A stretch of 64,000 bases of DNA from an uncultured Muribaculaceae bacterium. GTDB lineage: Bacteria > Bacteroidota > Bacteroidia > Bacteroidales > Muribaculaceae. The notes beneath the pieces are model-generated. The model ran no database searches. It was not told the DNA's origin and saw only the letters and a list, made by a program, of their open reading frames with translations. A program made the translations under genes and the position numbers. Location: NCBI GenBank assembly GCA_910589055.1, contig CAJURN010000015.1, forward strand, positions 1-64,000, read 5' to 3'. This document shows, in pieces, positions 51,188-60,060 of this stretch (its first letter is position 1; each line of letters starts with the position of its first letter).

Positions 51188-52361
51188 CGGCAAACGCTTC
51201 TTTAATCCGTTCTAAAGCAGTTTCCAGAACACTCCGTGCCACGCCGAAATTGAGCCTTATGAAACCTCGGCCTTCAACTCCGAAACTTGCACCGTCGCTT
51301 ACGGCGAGCTTGGCACGGTTGATGATTCGGTCGATGATTTCTTCATGAGTGAGTCCGGTGTCGCGGAAGTCAATCCACAGTCCGAAACCTGCCCGCGGCT
51401 CGATGGCATCCACACCGGGAATGTTGCGGTGGATATAATCTATCGCAAACGCGCTGTTTTCCGACAGATAGCCGAGCATGTCGTCAATCCAGTCCTCACA
51501 TTCGGTGTAAGCGGCGATGGTGGAGTAAATCGCACATATTGGCGGAGTGTCGAACTCGCTTGCTTTGAGCCATGCGAAAAATCCTTCGCGCAGTTCCGGA
51601 TTTACCACCGCGGTCCATGCGCTCGCGATTCCGGGCATGTTGAATGACTTCGACGGCGCCCCGAGTGTCACTGTTATCTCAGCAGCCTCATCCGATACGG
51701 ATGCCGTTGGAACATGTTTCTGTCCCGGAAGTACAAGGTCGCCGTAAATCTCGTCGGAAAGCAGGATTACTTCGTGGTGATGGCAGATTGCAGCCACACG
51801 ACGCAGGATGTCTTCGCTCCACTGTATGCCAATCGGATTCTGAGGATTGCATATAATCATCATACGCGGTTTTTCCTTTGCCACGATTTGCTCCAGGGCG
51901 TCGATGTCGATTGTGTAGTTTTTGTCCGACAGATGCAATGGCGCTGTGACGGGTAGGCGACCGTTTCCTTCGACTACCGAGCGGAACGAATGATACACCG
52001 GCGGCTGTATCAGAATCTTGTCGCCACGGTCGGTGAAGTAATTCACGCATAGTCCGATGCCTTTCTTGACTCCGGGAACGAAATCAACAGCTTCCGGTCC
52101 GACAGTCCAGTCGTGTCGCTTTTTCAACCATCCGGCAATGCTCTCCCTGAGTCGTGCCGGAGCCGTAGTGTAGCCTAACACAGGTGTGTCCACACACTCG
52201 TGGAGTGCGGCAGTGATGGGAGCGGGCGTGGCAAAATCCATGTCTGCAATCCAGAGTGGAAGCAGATCGTCACGTCCGTATTTTTCCCTCATTTCTTCGT
52301 ATTTGGTCGCATCGGTATGGCGACGGTCTATTACCTTATCGAAATTGTATTTTCCTGTCAT
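51177..52361 (-). CDS. MalY/PatB-family PLP-dependent aminotransferase/C-S lyase
   Basis: A 394-residue fold-type I PLP enzyme. The start (FDKVIDRRHTDATKYEEM, then LPLWIADMDFATP) is diagnostic of the MalY/PatB group, whose members are cystathionine beta-lyases or aminotransferases. PLP contacts are seen in ICNPQNPIGIQW, SDEIYGDLVLPG and the Schiff-base Lys in GAPSKSFNMPG. Many Bacteroidales place an LL-diaminopimelate aminotransferase (dapL) next to dapF; here the neighbour is a PatB type instead. Either it simply shares the transcript (methionine/cysteine metabolism), or it supplies an aminotransferase step in the lysine pathway; the sequence cannot decide. Confidence 0.9.
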   Translation of the reverse strand: MTGKYNFDKVIDRRHTDATKYEEMREKYGRDDLLPLWIADMDFATPAPITAALHECVDTPVLGYTTAPARLRESIAGWLKKRHDWTVGPEAVDFVPGVKKGIGLCVNYFTDRGDKILIQPPVYHSFRSVVEGNGRLPVTAPLHLSDKNYTIDIDALEQIVAKEKPRMMIICNPQNPIGIQWSEDILRRVAAICHHHEVILLSDEIYGDLVLPGQKHVPTASVSDEAAEITVTLGAPSKSFNMPGIASAWTAVVNPELREGFFAWLKASEFDTPPICAIYSTIAAYTECEDWIDDMLGYLSENSAFAIDYIHRNIPGVDAIEPRAGFGLWIDFRDTGLTHEEIIDRIINRAKLAVSDGASFGVEGRGFIRLNFGVARSVLETALERIKEAFADVR

Positions 52362-52426
52362 TATAGTCTGCGTTGCAAAAGAAACGTTATGATGTGAATC
52401 AGTGAATCCGAGTATATACTAAAAAT

Positions 52427-52462
52427 CCCCGGCCAAATTGGATGTTGGTTATTTGGCCGGGG
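52427..52462 (-). terminator. Terminator of rprX-rprY
   Basis: CCCCGGCCAAAT (52427-52438) pairs perfectly with ATTTGGCCGGGG (52451-52462); on the minus strand it is followed by ATTTTTAG. It is 21 bases after the rprY stop. Confidence 0.9.
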
Positions 52463-52483
52463 TAGAGTGAAGTGTACTACCGC

Positions 52484-53191
52484 TTACTTGTGGGCATCGG
52501 CTTCCGGAGCTATCAATTTGTATCCCTTTCCGTGGATATTGATAATCTCGATGGACTTGTCTTCCTTCAGGTGCTTGCGCAGCTTGGTGATGTAGACGTC
52601 CATGGAGCGGGCGTTGAAGTAGTTATCGTCAATCCAGATTGTCTTGAGGGCGTAGTTGCGCTCGAGAATTTCGTTGACATGGGCGCAGAGCAGGCTGAGA
52701 AGTTCCGACTCCTTGGTAGTGAGTTTTGTGATTTTGTCATCAATCATCAGCACTTGCTTCTGGGTGTCGAAGGTGAACTTGCCAATCTTGTACATTGTAA
52801 TTTCCTTACCTTTCTTACCCTTGACACGGCGAAGGATTGCCTCGATACGGAGAACGAGTTCTTCCATCGAGAAAGGTTTGGTGATATAGTCGTCGGCACC
52901 GATCTTGAAACCTTCGAGAATGTCGTCCTTGATGGACTTGGCAGTCAGGAATATGATGGGTACTTCGGAGTTGACGGTGCGGATTTCCTGAGCGAGGGTG
53001 AATCCGTCTTTCTTGGGCATCATCACGTCGAGGACGCAGATGTCGTATTTTCCCTTGAGGAATGCTTTGTAGCCGCTTTCGCCGTCTACAAAAAGGTCGG
53101 CGTTATAGCCTTTTGCCTGGAGATACTCTCTGAGCAGCATGCCCAGATTCTCGTCGTCTTCGCACAGAAGGATTCTCATACGGTCTTCCAT
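52484..53191 (-). CDS. rprY: Response regulator RprY
   Basis: A 235-residue OmpR-type transcription factor. The receiver domain has the acidic pair in LLCEDDENLG, the phospho-acceptor Asp in CVLDVMMPKKDG and the Lys in FLTAKS. The C-terminal winged helix (VLMIDDKITKLTTKESELLS, ending IEIINIHGKGYKLI) binds DNA. It is close to Bacteroides fragilis RprY over its whole length. In other Bacteroidales, RprY is linked to stress and to control of nqr-type genes, which lie directly downstream of it here on the same strand. It follows rprX by five bases. Confidence 0.95.
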   Translation of the reverse strand: MEDRMRILLCEDDENLGMLLREYLQAKGYNADLFVDGESGYKAFLKGKYDICVLDVMMPKKDGFTLAQEIRTVNSEVPIIFLTAKSIKDDILEGFKIGADDYITKPFSMEELVLRIEAILRRVKGKKGKEITMYKIGKFTFDTQKQVLMIDDKITKLTTKESELLSLLCAHVNEILERNYALKTIWIDDNYFNARSMDVYITKLRKHLKEDKSIEIINIHGKGYKLIAPEADAHK

Positions 53192-53196
53192 AATTC

Positions 53197-54753
53197 TTAA
53201 TTTTTAGAGAGTGGTAATATAATTATAAATTTTGTTCCATGATTGAATTCGCTTTCCACGTTGATGACTCCGCCAAGTTCGGTCACCATCTTCTTGACGT
53301 AGGCCAGTCCGAGACCGAAACCTTTGACATCGTGGCGGTTGCCGGTGGAAACGCGATAGAATTTCTCAAATATCTTTTTCAAGTCGTCCTTGCGGATGCC
53401 GATACCGTTGTCGGCCACAGTGATTTCGAGTCTTTCTCCGGGCAGGTCACGAGTGCCAACAGCGAGATTCAGCGGGCGCTCTTCGCTGCGGTATTTGACG
53501 GCATTGTCAAGGAGGTTGAATATTACGTTGGTGAAGTGCATTTCGTCAACATTTACAATGGCATCCATCGCATCAAGGTTGGCCGAGATTTCACCTCCGT
53601 ATTTCTCCACTTTCAACTTGAAAGTGTTCACTACATTATATAATATGATGTTGGCATCCACATCTTCGATTTTGAGAGTGGCTTTCTGACGGTCGTAAAG
53701 CGACATCTGAAGCACTTTCTCCACCTGGAAGCGCAGGCGCTTGGTCTCGTCGTTGATTACCGTTGAAATCTGCTGGAGCATTGCGGGCGATTTGCGCACG
53801 CTCTGGTCGTTGAGCATCTGGGCGGCAAGCGAGATTGACGAGATGGGAGTCTTGAACTCGTGGGTCATGTTGTTGATGAAGTCGTTTTTCATCTCGGTGA
53901 GTTTCTTCTGGCGGAAAGCGACGATGATGGTGAAAACGAATATAATCAGCAGTATCAGGGTGAAAGCAAATGCCGGTACCATAAATGATATGGACGAGAA
54001 GATGTAATCTTTCTTGGCCGGGAAGTAAACTTTCATGTAGCTGCGCGGGCCGGTGACATCGTTGGGAAACAGAGCCTGCACGAACATATTGTCGCGGTCG
54101 GCGGCTGTGGTCTGGAATCCGGGCGATTTGTAGAGGATGGTTCCGGCGTAGTTCACCACCGCGTATTCAAACGGCACTTTAAGCCCGAGAGTGTCAAGTT
54201 CCTGGCGGAGATATGTGCGCACACGGGCAGAGTCGGCACGTTCGGTGATAGGGCGGTCGGATGCCTTTGAAATGATATTCAGAATCACCTCGTCAAGCAG
54301 CCCCTGCTGATAGAGGAAGCGGTTGTGGAACGACTTCTGCATGGAGCGGTAGTGTGCTCCGATACCCTTGTCGGCAGTGCGCGGCACAGCGGATTCGCTG
54401 CTCTGTATCTTTGAGATTTCCGAAACGTTGCCTTTGATGGTGAGGTCGGCCTCAAGTCCGGTGGAAGTGGTGAAAGAATATTTCACACCTCCAAGACGCG
54501 GCGAAGGCTCTCCTATGTATTCCGAATATATGGATGAGGATTGTACCTGGCGCACGTCATCCTCGAGGAAGTGACGGGTCTCGTCCTGCTCAAGGTGCTG
54601 GGTCACGGCCACAAGGCTTTGACGCACTCCCTGCGAGAACTGCTCATACCTGATTCTCACTATATTTTTCATATAGATAATCTGTATGCACAGCAGGCCT
54701 ACAAAGGTCAGAGCCATCAGTATTGTCAATATCCAGATTGTTTGTTTCTTCAT
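53197..54753 (-). CDS. rprX: Sensor histidine kinase RprX
   Basis: A 518-residue membrane kinase partner of RprY. The first helix is at about 8-30, followed by a ~220-residue periplasmic sensor region (about 31-250) without a recognisable domain, and a second helix SFMVPAFAFTLILLIIFVFT. The kinase core has the phospho-His in MTHEFKTPISSISLAAQML, the N box FNLLDNAVKYR, G1 ADNGIGIRKDD and G2 GFGLGLAYVKK. All catalytic motifs are intact. The signal it senses is unknown. Transcription appears to start at the promoter at 54911-54940, with a leader of about 150 bases. Confidence 0.95.
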   Translation of the reverse strand: MKKQTIWILTILMALTFVGLLCIQIIYMKNIVRIRYEQFSQGVRQSLVAVTQHLEQDETRHFLEDDVRQVQSSSIYSEYIGEPSPRLGGVKYSFTTSTGLEADLTIKGNVSEISKIQSSESAVPRTADKGIGAHYRSMQKSFHNRFLYQQGLLDEVILNIISKASDRPITERADSARVRTYLRQELDTLGLKVPFEYAVVNYAGTILYKSPGFQTTAADRDNMFVQALFPNDVTGPRSYMKVYFPAKKDYIFSSISFMVPAFAFTLILLIIFVFTIIVAFRQKKLTEMKNDFINNMTHEFKTPISSISLAAQMLNDQSVRKSPAMLQQISTVINDETKRLRFQVEKVLQMSLYDRQKATLKIEDVDANIILYNVVNTFKLKVEKYGGEISANLDAMDAIVNVDEMHFTNVIFNLLDNAVKYRSEERPLNLAVGTRDLPGERLEITVADNGIGIRKDDLKKIFEKFYRVSTGNRHDVKGFGLGLAYVKKMVTELGGVINVESEFNHGTKFIIILPLSKN

Positions 54754-54910
54754 CTCATTATAATGTGAGCCGTGGGAGGAGAATCGTCGGGCTGAAAGTT
54801 TTCAATAATTTAAAATCAGTTTTAAAATTAACCTTTGTTTTGTTAACAATTAAAACTTGTGTTTGTTTTTGAAAGATACGAAATAAACGTGCTCGTTTAA
54901 CATTTCGGCT

Positions 54911-54940
54911 CAAAATTAACAAATAATTGTGAAAATCAAA
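54911..54940 (-). promoter_or_regulatory. Promoter of rprX-rprY
   Basis: Minus strand TTTG (54937-54940), 18-base spacer, TAATTTTG (54911-54918); gives a long AT-rich leader before the ATG at 54753. Confidence 0.65.
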
Positions 54941-54950
54941 AATCACACCG

Positions 54951-54994
54951 AAAAAATAATGCCGGAGAAAGGTATTTTAACCTCCTCCGGCATT
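54951..54994 (-). terminator. Terminator of nhaA
   Basis: AATGCCGGAG (54958-54967) pairs with CTCCGGCATT (54985-54994); on the minus strand ATTTTTTC follows. It lies directly before the rprX promoter. Confidence 0.85.
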
Positions 54995-55024
54995 AAAGTA
55001 TATGTTTTTAAACAGTTTGTAAGA

Positions 55025-56446
55025 CTATTCTTCTGCGGCATCAGGCGCAACACCTTTCGGCAGTGTGAAATGCAGCCATATATAGGCGCCGATTCCGGCA
55101 ATGAGCGAGCCTACGACAATACCGAGCTTGGCATGGTCGAGCAATGCCTGCTGGGCGGGTATTGACGAGTCGAAAGTGAGCGTTGCGATGAAGAGAGACA
55201 CCGTGAATCCGATGCCGCCAAGGAGTGAGATTGACGACATCATGCTCCAGTTGGCATGCGCGGGCATCGGCGCTAACTTCAGCTTCACTGCAAGCCAGGA
55301 GAAGGAAAGGATTCCGAGGAACTTTCCGAGCACAAGACCTGAGATTACCGCCAGGGAGATTCCTTCGAATATGCTCGCAGGCTCCATGTCGAGCAGGAAT
55401 ATTCCGGCATTGGCAAAGGCAAAGAGCGGAATGATGAAGTAGTTGACGATGGGATGCAGGGAGTCTTCAAGTTCCTGAAGCGGCGAAATTACTTTATCGG
55501 AAGCTGATTCGACCTCTTTAAGCCAGTTCATCTGCTCCTTGTTGAGGATGGTGCGTTTGGTAAGAAGTTCGTCGTCCTCGCCGCGGAAGTGGGCTATGGA
55601 GTTTCGGATAATCTTGATGTATTTTTTAGGAGCGAACACCGGAGTAGCGGGCACACAGAAAGCCACGAGCACTCCGGCAATTGTGGGATGGATGCCTGAA
55701 TTGAGGAAGAGGAACCATACGATACCTCCGATAGTGAGATAGAAAATCTTACTCTTGATCGAGAACACCGAACCTAAGAGAAGCACCCCAAGCAGGATGG
55801 CTGCATAAAGCAGAAGCATCCACTCAATTCCGGTGGAGTAAAAGGCTGCGATGACAATGATGCCTCCGATGTCGTCAACGACTGCAAGCGTGGTGAGGAA
55901 AATCTTGAGCGAGACAGGCACGCGTTTTCCGAGCATTGCGAGCACGCCGAGTGAAAATGCGATGTCAGTTGCCATCGGTATGGCCGCACCGCCTGAGTAG
56001 TCGGTGCCACGGCTCATAAGATAATAGATGAGCACCGGAACGCACATACCGCCCACGGCTCCCACGATAGGCAATAAAGCCTGCTTGAAGGAAGACAGCT
56101 CTCCAACAAGTACTTCGCGCTTGATTTCAAGGCCGATTGAGAAAAAGAATATAGCCATGAGCGCATCGTTGATGAAGGCAAGGAGGTCCATATGATGCCC
56201 GCTGTGGCTGAAGAAGTTGAAATTACCTAATTGCAGGCGGACTTCCTGAGTCCAGAATTTGAAATATTCGTCGTTGAGTCCGGGAATGTTAGCCACAATT
56301 ATGGCAAGTAAAGTGGCGGCAATAAGGATGTTACCACCGGAGGCATGACGTCGCAATGCCTGACGGGCGGCGAAGAACACACCCGTGTCGAAGACATTTT
56401 CTGTCTCACGAGCCGTCGGGCGTTGTGTGGGATTGGAATCTTTCAT
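55025..56446 (-). CDS. nhaA: Na+/H+ antiporter NhaA
   Basis: A 473-residue inner-membrane antiporter that exports Na+ in exchange for protons. The paired ion-binding Asp residues are in LTTLAVVDDIGGIIVIAAF; ATDIAFSLGVLAMLGKRVPV precedes them. About twelve helices are predicted, and a ~40-residue hydrophilic insertion (HFRGEDDELLTKRTILNKEQ) separates the halves, as in many Bacteroidetes NhaA proteins. The N-terminus (MKDSNPTQRPTARETENVFD) is cytosolic. It is divergent from hisS. It fits with the Na+-pumping NQR encoded nearby. Confidence 0.95.
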   Translation of the reverse strand: MKDSNPTQRPTARETENVFDTGVFFAARQALRRHASGGNILIAATLLAIIVANIPGLNDEYFKFWTQEVRLQLGNFNFFSHSGHHMDLLAFINDALMAIFFFSIGLEIKREVLVGELSSFKQALLPIVGAVGGMCVPVLIYYLMSRGTDYSGGAAIPMATDIAFSLGVLAMLGKRVPVSLKIFLTTLAVVDDIGGIIVIAAFYSTGIEWMLLLYAAILLGVLLLGSVFSIKSKIFYLTIGGIVWFLFLNSGIHPTIAGVLVAFCVPATPVFAPKKYIKIIRNSIAHFRGEDDELLTKRTILNKEQMNWLKEVESASDKVISPLQELEDSLHPIVNYFIIPLFAFANAGIFLLDMEPASIFEGISLAVISGLVLGKFLGILSFSWLAVKLKLAPMPAHANWSMMSSISLLGGIGFTVSLFIATLTFDSSIPAQQALLDHAKLGIVVGSLIAGIGAYIWLHFTLPKGVAPDAAEE

Positions 56447-56564
56447 AATGAATTGATGAAATTAGACTTTTATAAATCCAACAAATAGTGTCGGAGCATG
56501 GTTCTTTTATGTCGCGGTTTTTAATTATAGCAGATTTTAAAATGTCGCGGATTTTAAAATTTCG

Positions 56565-56584
56565 GCAAAATTAGCTAATTTTGC
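56565..56584. promoter_or_regulatory. Palindromic double -7 element between nhaA and hisS
   Basis: GCAAAATTAGCTAATTTTGC is a perfect 20-base palindrome. It contains TAATTTTG on the + strand (56576-56583, for hisS) and the same box on the - strand (56566-56573, facing nhaA). Confidence 0.6.
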
Positions 56585-56608
56585 GCTATTCATCAAAAAA
56601 CAGCAATA

Positions 56609-57973
56609 ATGGCACCTCGTAAACCATCAATACCCAAGGGCACGCGCGACTTCTCGCCGTCGGAAATGGCCCGCCGCAATTATATTTTTGACACCATCCG
56701 TTCGGTATTCGGACTTTTCGGCTACCGCCAGATTGAAACTCCTGCCATGGAGAATCTCTCCACCCTCATGGGAAAATATGGAGAGGAAGGCGACAAACTC
56801 CTTTTCAAGATTCTCAATTCCGGTGATTTCCTGCGTTCGGTCGACCGTAATCTCGTAGATGCCGGTGATTATGTGCATCTGACTTCGCAGTTGTCGGAAA
56901 AAGGTCTTCGTTACGACCTTACCGTTCCTTTCGCACGATTTGTGGTGCAGCACCGCGACGAGTTGCAGCTCCCGTTCAAGCGTTTCCAGATTCAGCCGGT
57001 GTGGCGCGCCGATCGTCCTCAGAAAGGTCGTTATCGCGAGTTCTATCAGTGCGATGCCGATGTTGTAGGCTCAAACTCGCTTATGAATGAGGTTGAACTG
57101 CTCCAGCTTATCGACGAGGTTTTCCGCCGTCTGAAAATCAGAGTGGCAATCAAGCTCAACAACCGTAAGGTGCTTGCCGGAATTGCCGAACTCATCGGTG
57201 CGCCCGACAAACTTATCGACATCACCGTGGCAATCGACAAGATTGACAAAATCGGCTTGGAGAAAGTAAATGAGGAATTGGCCGAACGCGGACTTTCGCA
57301 GGAAGCCATTGCAGCTCTCCGCCCCATCCTTGAAATCAACGGTTCGCTTCAGGAGCGTCTTGCCAAGCTCGAAACCCTGCTTTCAGGTGTGGAAATAGGC
57401 CGTCTTGGAGTGGAAGAACTTCGCACGGTTGTCGATGGTACGCTCGCTTTAGGTCTTGATGCAGAACTTGACCTTGACGTGTCGCTCGCCCGCGGTCTCA
57501 ACTACTATACCGGAACGATTATTGAAGTCAAGGCACTCGATGTGCAAATCGGCAGTATCACCGGAGGCGGCCGCTATGATAACCTCACCGGAGTGTTCGG
57601 TCTCGATGGTATTTCCGGAGTAGGAATTTCTTTCGGTGCCGACCGTATATATGACGTTCTTAACACGCTCGAACTCTACCCCGAGGACATCACGGTTGCC
57701 ACAAAAGTGCTTTTCATCAACTTCGGGGCTGCTGAATCGGCTGCCGCGCTGAAATGCGTCAAATCGCTTCGTCAGGCCGGTATCTCCGCCGAGGTTTATC
57801 CCGATGCGGCAAAGATGAAGAAGCAGATGGCATATGCCGATGCACAGAAGATACCTTACGTGGCTATTATCGGAGAGACAGAACTCGCCGAAAATGTTGC
57901 CACTCTCAAAAACATGGCGAGCGGCGAGCAGACCAAAGTGCCTTTCGCACAACTTGCCGAACACCTTTTATGA
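56609..57973 (+). CDS. hisS: Histidyl-tRNA synthetase
   Basis: A 454-residue class II synthetase that charges tRNA-His. The N-terminal part has KGTRDFSPSEMARRNYIFD and the motif 2 region RFQIQPVWRADRPQKGRYRE; the His-binding segment is LDVSLARGLNYYTGTIIEVK and motif 3 GGGRYDNLTGVFGLDGISGV. The C-terminal anticodon-binding domain begins near VATKVLFINFGAAESAA. The length is normal. The start ATG lies 25 bases after the -7 box. It heads a probable operon with a lipoprotein, pepT and miaA. Confidence 0.97.
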   Translation: MAPRKPSIPKGTRDFSPSEMARRNYIFDTIRSVFGLFGYRQIETPAMENLSTLMGKYGEEGDKLLFKILNSGDFLRSVDRNLVDAGDYVHLTSQLSEKGLRYDLTVPFARFVVQHRDELQLPFKRFQIQPVWRADRPQKGRYREFYQCDADVVGSNSLMNEVELLQLIDEVFRRLKIRVAIKLNNRKVLAGIAELIGAPDKLIDITVAIDKIDKIGLEKVNEELAERGLSQEAIAALRPILEINGSLQERLAKLETLLSGVEIGRLGVEELRTVVDGTLALGLDAELDLDVSLARGLNYYTGTIIEVKALDVQIGSITGGGRYDNLTGVFGLDGISGVGISFGADRIYDVLNTLELYPEDITVATKVLFINFGAAESAAALKCVKSLRQAGISAEVYPDAAKMKKQMAYADAQKIPYVAIIGETELAENVATLKNMASGEQTKVPFAQLAEHLL

Positions 57974-58013
57974 TTATACAGACACATTTTTTAACAACTA
58001 ACCTCTTTCTTTT

Positions 58014-58814
58014 ATGAAGATTCGTATGATTCCCTGCGGGACTATTGCCGCAGCTTCGATTTTTTTAGCGCTCACCCTCGGAAGCTGTTCCGGTGGTGAT
58101 AAAGGCCCTTCCCCTCTTGAGAAGCAAGCCGAGCGTATCTCTCTTGACCTCGCTTCCGAAGTCGAGGCCAATCCTATGTTGCTTACTTCCGCCGAAGCCG
58201 GATATTCCGACGGAAACCTTGTGTATAAGGTGGCTTTCTGTGATTCGGTAATCTGCGTCAAAGACTATTCCGAAGCGTTGATTCAGTACTTTGTAGCTCA
58301 GGAAATCAAGAAAAGACCCGGCAAGGATCTCGATGAGATTCTTAATACACTGTCGAAAGAACAGGGTTCGCTCGAGCTGCAACTGAGCGACGTATATGGC
58401 GATTCACGCACATATAGCATTTCTGCATCGCGTCTGAAACAGCTTTTCAAGCAGTCGCCCATGCAGTTGAACTTCCAGGAAGTGAAGGCAAACGTACAGC
58501 AGATTCTTGCCTCGCGTGCGATGTACTACCGCGACAAGGCCAATGCCACCGATGCAAGTTTCGCGTTCCAGTCGGGCTTCGCCACATACACACTCGTATT
58601 CCCCAAGGCATCGGCATATTCACATCTTAAACAGGCCTCGCTTGCCGGACGCTATGTGGCTCTCCTGAAACCCCGCTACGAATCACTCGGGTCCCTGCGC
58701 CAGCCCATTGAGGAAATGCTTACGTCTCTTCAGATTGAGGGCTACCGCTTCGTTTACACGACTTCCGACAACAAAAACGAACTTCGCGCGGCAATTCCCT
58801 GGCGAAATATTTAA
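58014..58814 (+). CDS. Lipoprotein of unknown function
   Basis: A 266-residue predicted lipoprotein: signal peptide MKIRMIPCGTIAAASIFLAL followed by the lipobox LGSC (Cys at residue 25) and a Gly/Asp/Lys linker. I do not recognise a family. The mature part is mixed helix and strand without Cys pairs or metal-type motifs; the segment SPLEKQAERISLDLASEVEA is helical. It sits 40 bases after hisS and 19 bases before pepT, so it belongs to the same transcript. Confidence 0.75.
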   Translation: MKIRMIPCGTIAAASIFLALTLGSCSGGDKGPSPLEKQAERISLDLASEVEANPMLLTSAEAGYSDGNLVYKVAFCDSVICVKDYSEALIQYFVAQEIKKRPGKDLDEILNTLSKEQGSLELQLSDVYGDSRTYSISASRLKQLFKQSPMQLNFQEVKANVQQILASRAMYYRDKANATDASFAFQSGFATYTLVFPKASAYSHLKQASLAGRYVALLKPRYESLGSLRQPIEEMLTSLQIEGYRFVYTTSDNKNELRAAIPWRNI

Positions 58815-58833
58815 CAAGCTAAATTCTACAACC

Positions 58834-60060
58834 ATGAATATTGTTGACAGATTTTTACAATACGTAAAGTTCGACACCCAGAGCGACGAACTTACAAATA
58901 TGACCCCGTCCACACCCGGACAGATGATTTTTGCAGAGCATCTTGAAAAGGAACTCCGCGACCTCGGTCTTGAGGAAATCACGCTTGATGAGAACGGCTA
59001 CCTCATGGCAACACTTCCTTCCAACATTTCCGGAAAGGATGTCCCTACCGTGGGATTCATCGCACACCTTGACACATCGCCCGACATGTCGGGACGTCAT
59101 GTCAGCCCCCGCATAGTGCAGAACTATGACGGAGGTGACATCGTGCTCAACAGCGCCCAGGGCATCGTGCTTTCGCCGTCTGAGTTTCCCGAGTTGCTGA
59201 ATTACCTCGGTCAGGATCTGATTGTGACCGACGGTACAACTCTTCTCGGAGCTGACGACAAGGCCGGTGTGGCCGAAATCATCGCGGCGGTTGACTATCT
59301 CAAGCAGCATCCTGAAATCAAACACGGCAAAATCCGTGTGGCTTTCAATCCTGATGAGGAAATCGGTCAGGGCGCGCATAAATTTGATGTGCAGCGCTTC
59401 GGAGCCGACTGGGCTTACACGATGGATGGCGGTGAAGTTGGCGAGCTTGAGTTTGAAAACTTCAATGCAGCCGTTGCCAAGGTTACGTTCAAAGGCCGTA
59501 ACGTGCATCCCGGCTATGCCAAGCACAAGATGATTAACTCAATGCGCATAGCCAACCAGTTTGTCATCATGCTTCCCCGTTGGGAAACTCCCGAACACAC
59601 CGAGGACTACGAAGGCTTCTATCACCTTGTGTCGATGGAAGGCACTGTTGAGCAGACTGTGCTCACTTATATCATCCGCGACCACGACCGCGACCGTTTC
59701 GAGCGCCGCAAGAAAGAGCTCGAACACCTCGCACGCAAAATCAATAATGAATTCCCCAATTGCTGTACTATCGAAATCAAGGATCAGTACTACAACATGC
59801 GCGAGAAAATCGAGCCGGTGATGCACATTATCGAGATTGCCGAAGAGGCTATGCGCCGCATGGATGTCACTCCCAAGGTGCAGCCTATCCGTGGCGGAAC
59901 CGACGGCGCGCAGTTGTCGTTCAAGGGTCTTCCCTGTCCCAATATTTTTGCAGGCGGCCTTAACTTCCACGGACGTTATGAGTTCGTGCCTATTCCTTCC
60001 ATGGAAAAAGCCGCCGGAACCATTGTGGAAATTGCAAAACTTGTTGCGGAACGTAGCTGA
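58834..60060 (+). CDS. pepT: Peptidase T (tripeptidase)
   Basis: A 408-residue M20B zinc peptidase that removes the N-terminal residue from tripeptides in the cytosol. Metal-ligand and catalytic motifs are complete: GFIAHLDTSPDMSG, TTLLGADDKAGVAEI, NPDEEIGQGAHKFD and YTMDGGEVGELEFE; the last ligand is in FPCPNIFAGGLNFHGRYEFV-like GGLNFHGRYEF. A frame opens upstream within the lipoprotein gene, but MNIVDRFLQYVKFDTQS at 58834 is the family start. The stop shares one base with the miaA start (TGATG). Confidence 0.96.
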   Translation: MNIVDRFLQYVKFDTQSDELTNMTPSTPGQMIFAEHLEKELRDLGLEEITLDENGYLMATLPSNISGKDVPTVGFIAHLDTSPDMSGRHVSPRIVQNYDGGDIVLNSAQGIVLSPSEFPELLNYLGQDLIVTDGTTLLGADDKAGVAEIIAAVDYLKQHPEIKHGKIRVAFNPDEEIGQGAHKFDVQRFGADWAYTMDGGEVGELEFENFNAAVAKVTFKGRNVHPGYAKHKMINSMRIANQFVIMLPRWETPEHTEDYEGFYHLVSMEGTVEQTVLTYIIRDHDRDRFERRKKELEHLARKINNEFPNCCTIEIKDQYYNMREKIEPVMHIIEIAEEAMRRMDVTPKVQPIRGGTDGAQLSFKGLPCPNIFAGGLNFHGRYEFVPIPSMEKAAGTIVEIAKLVAERS

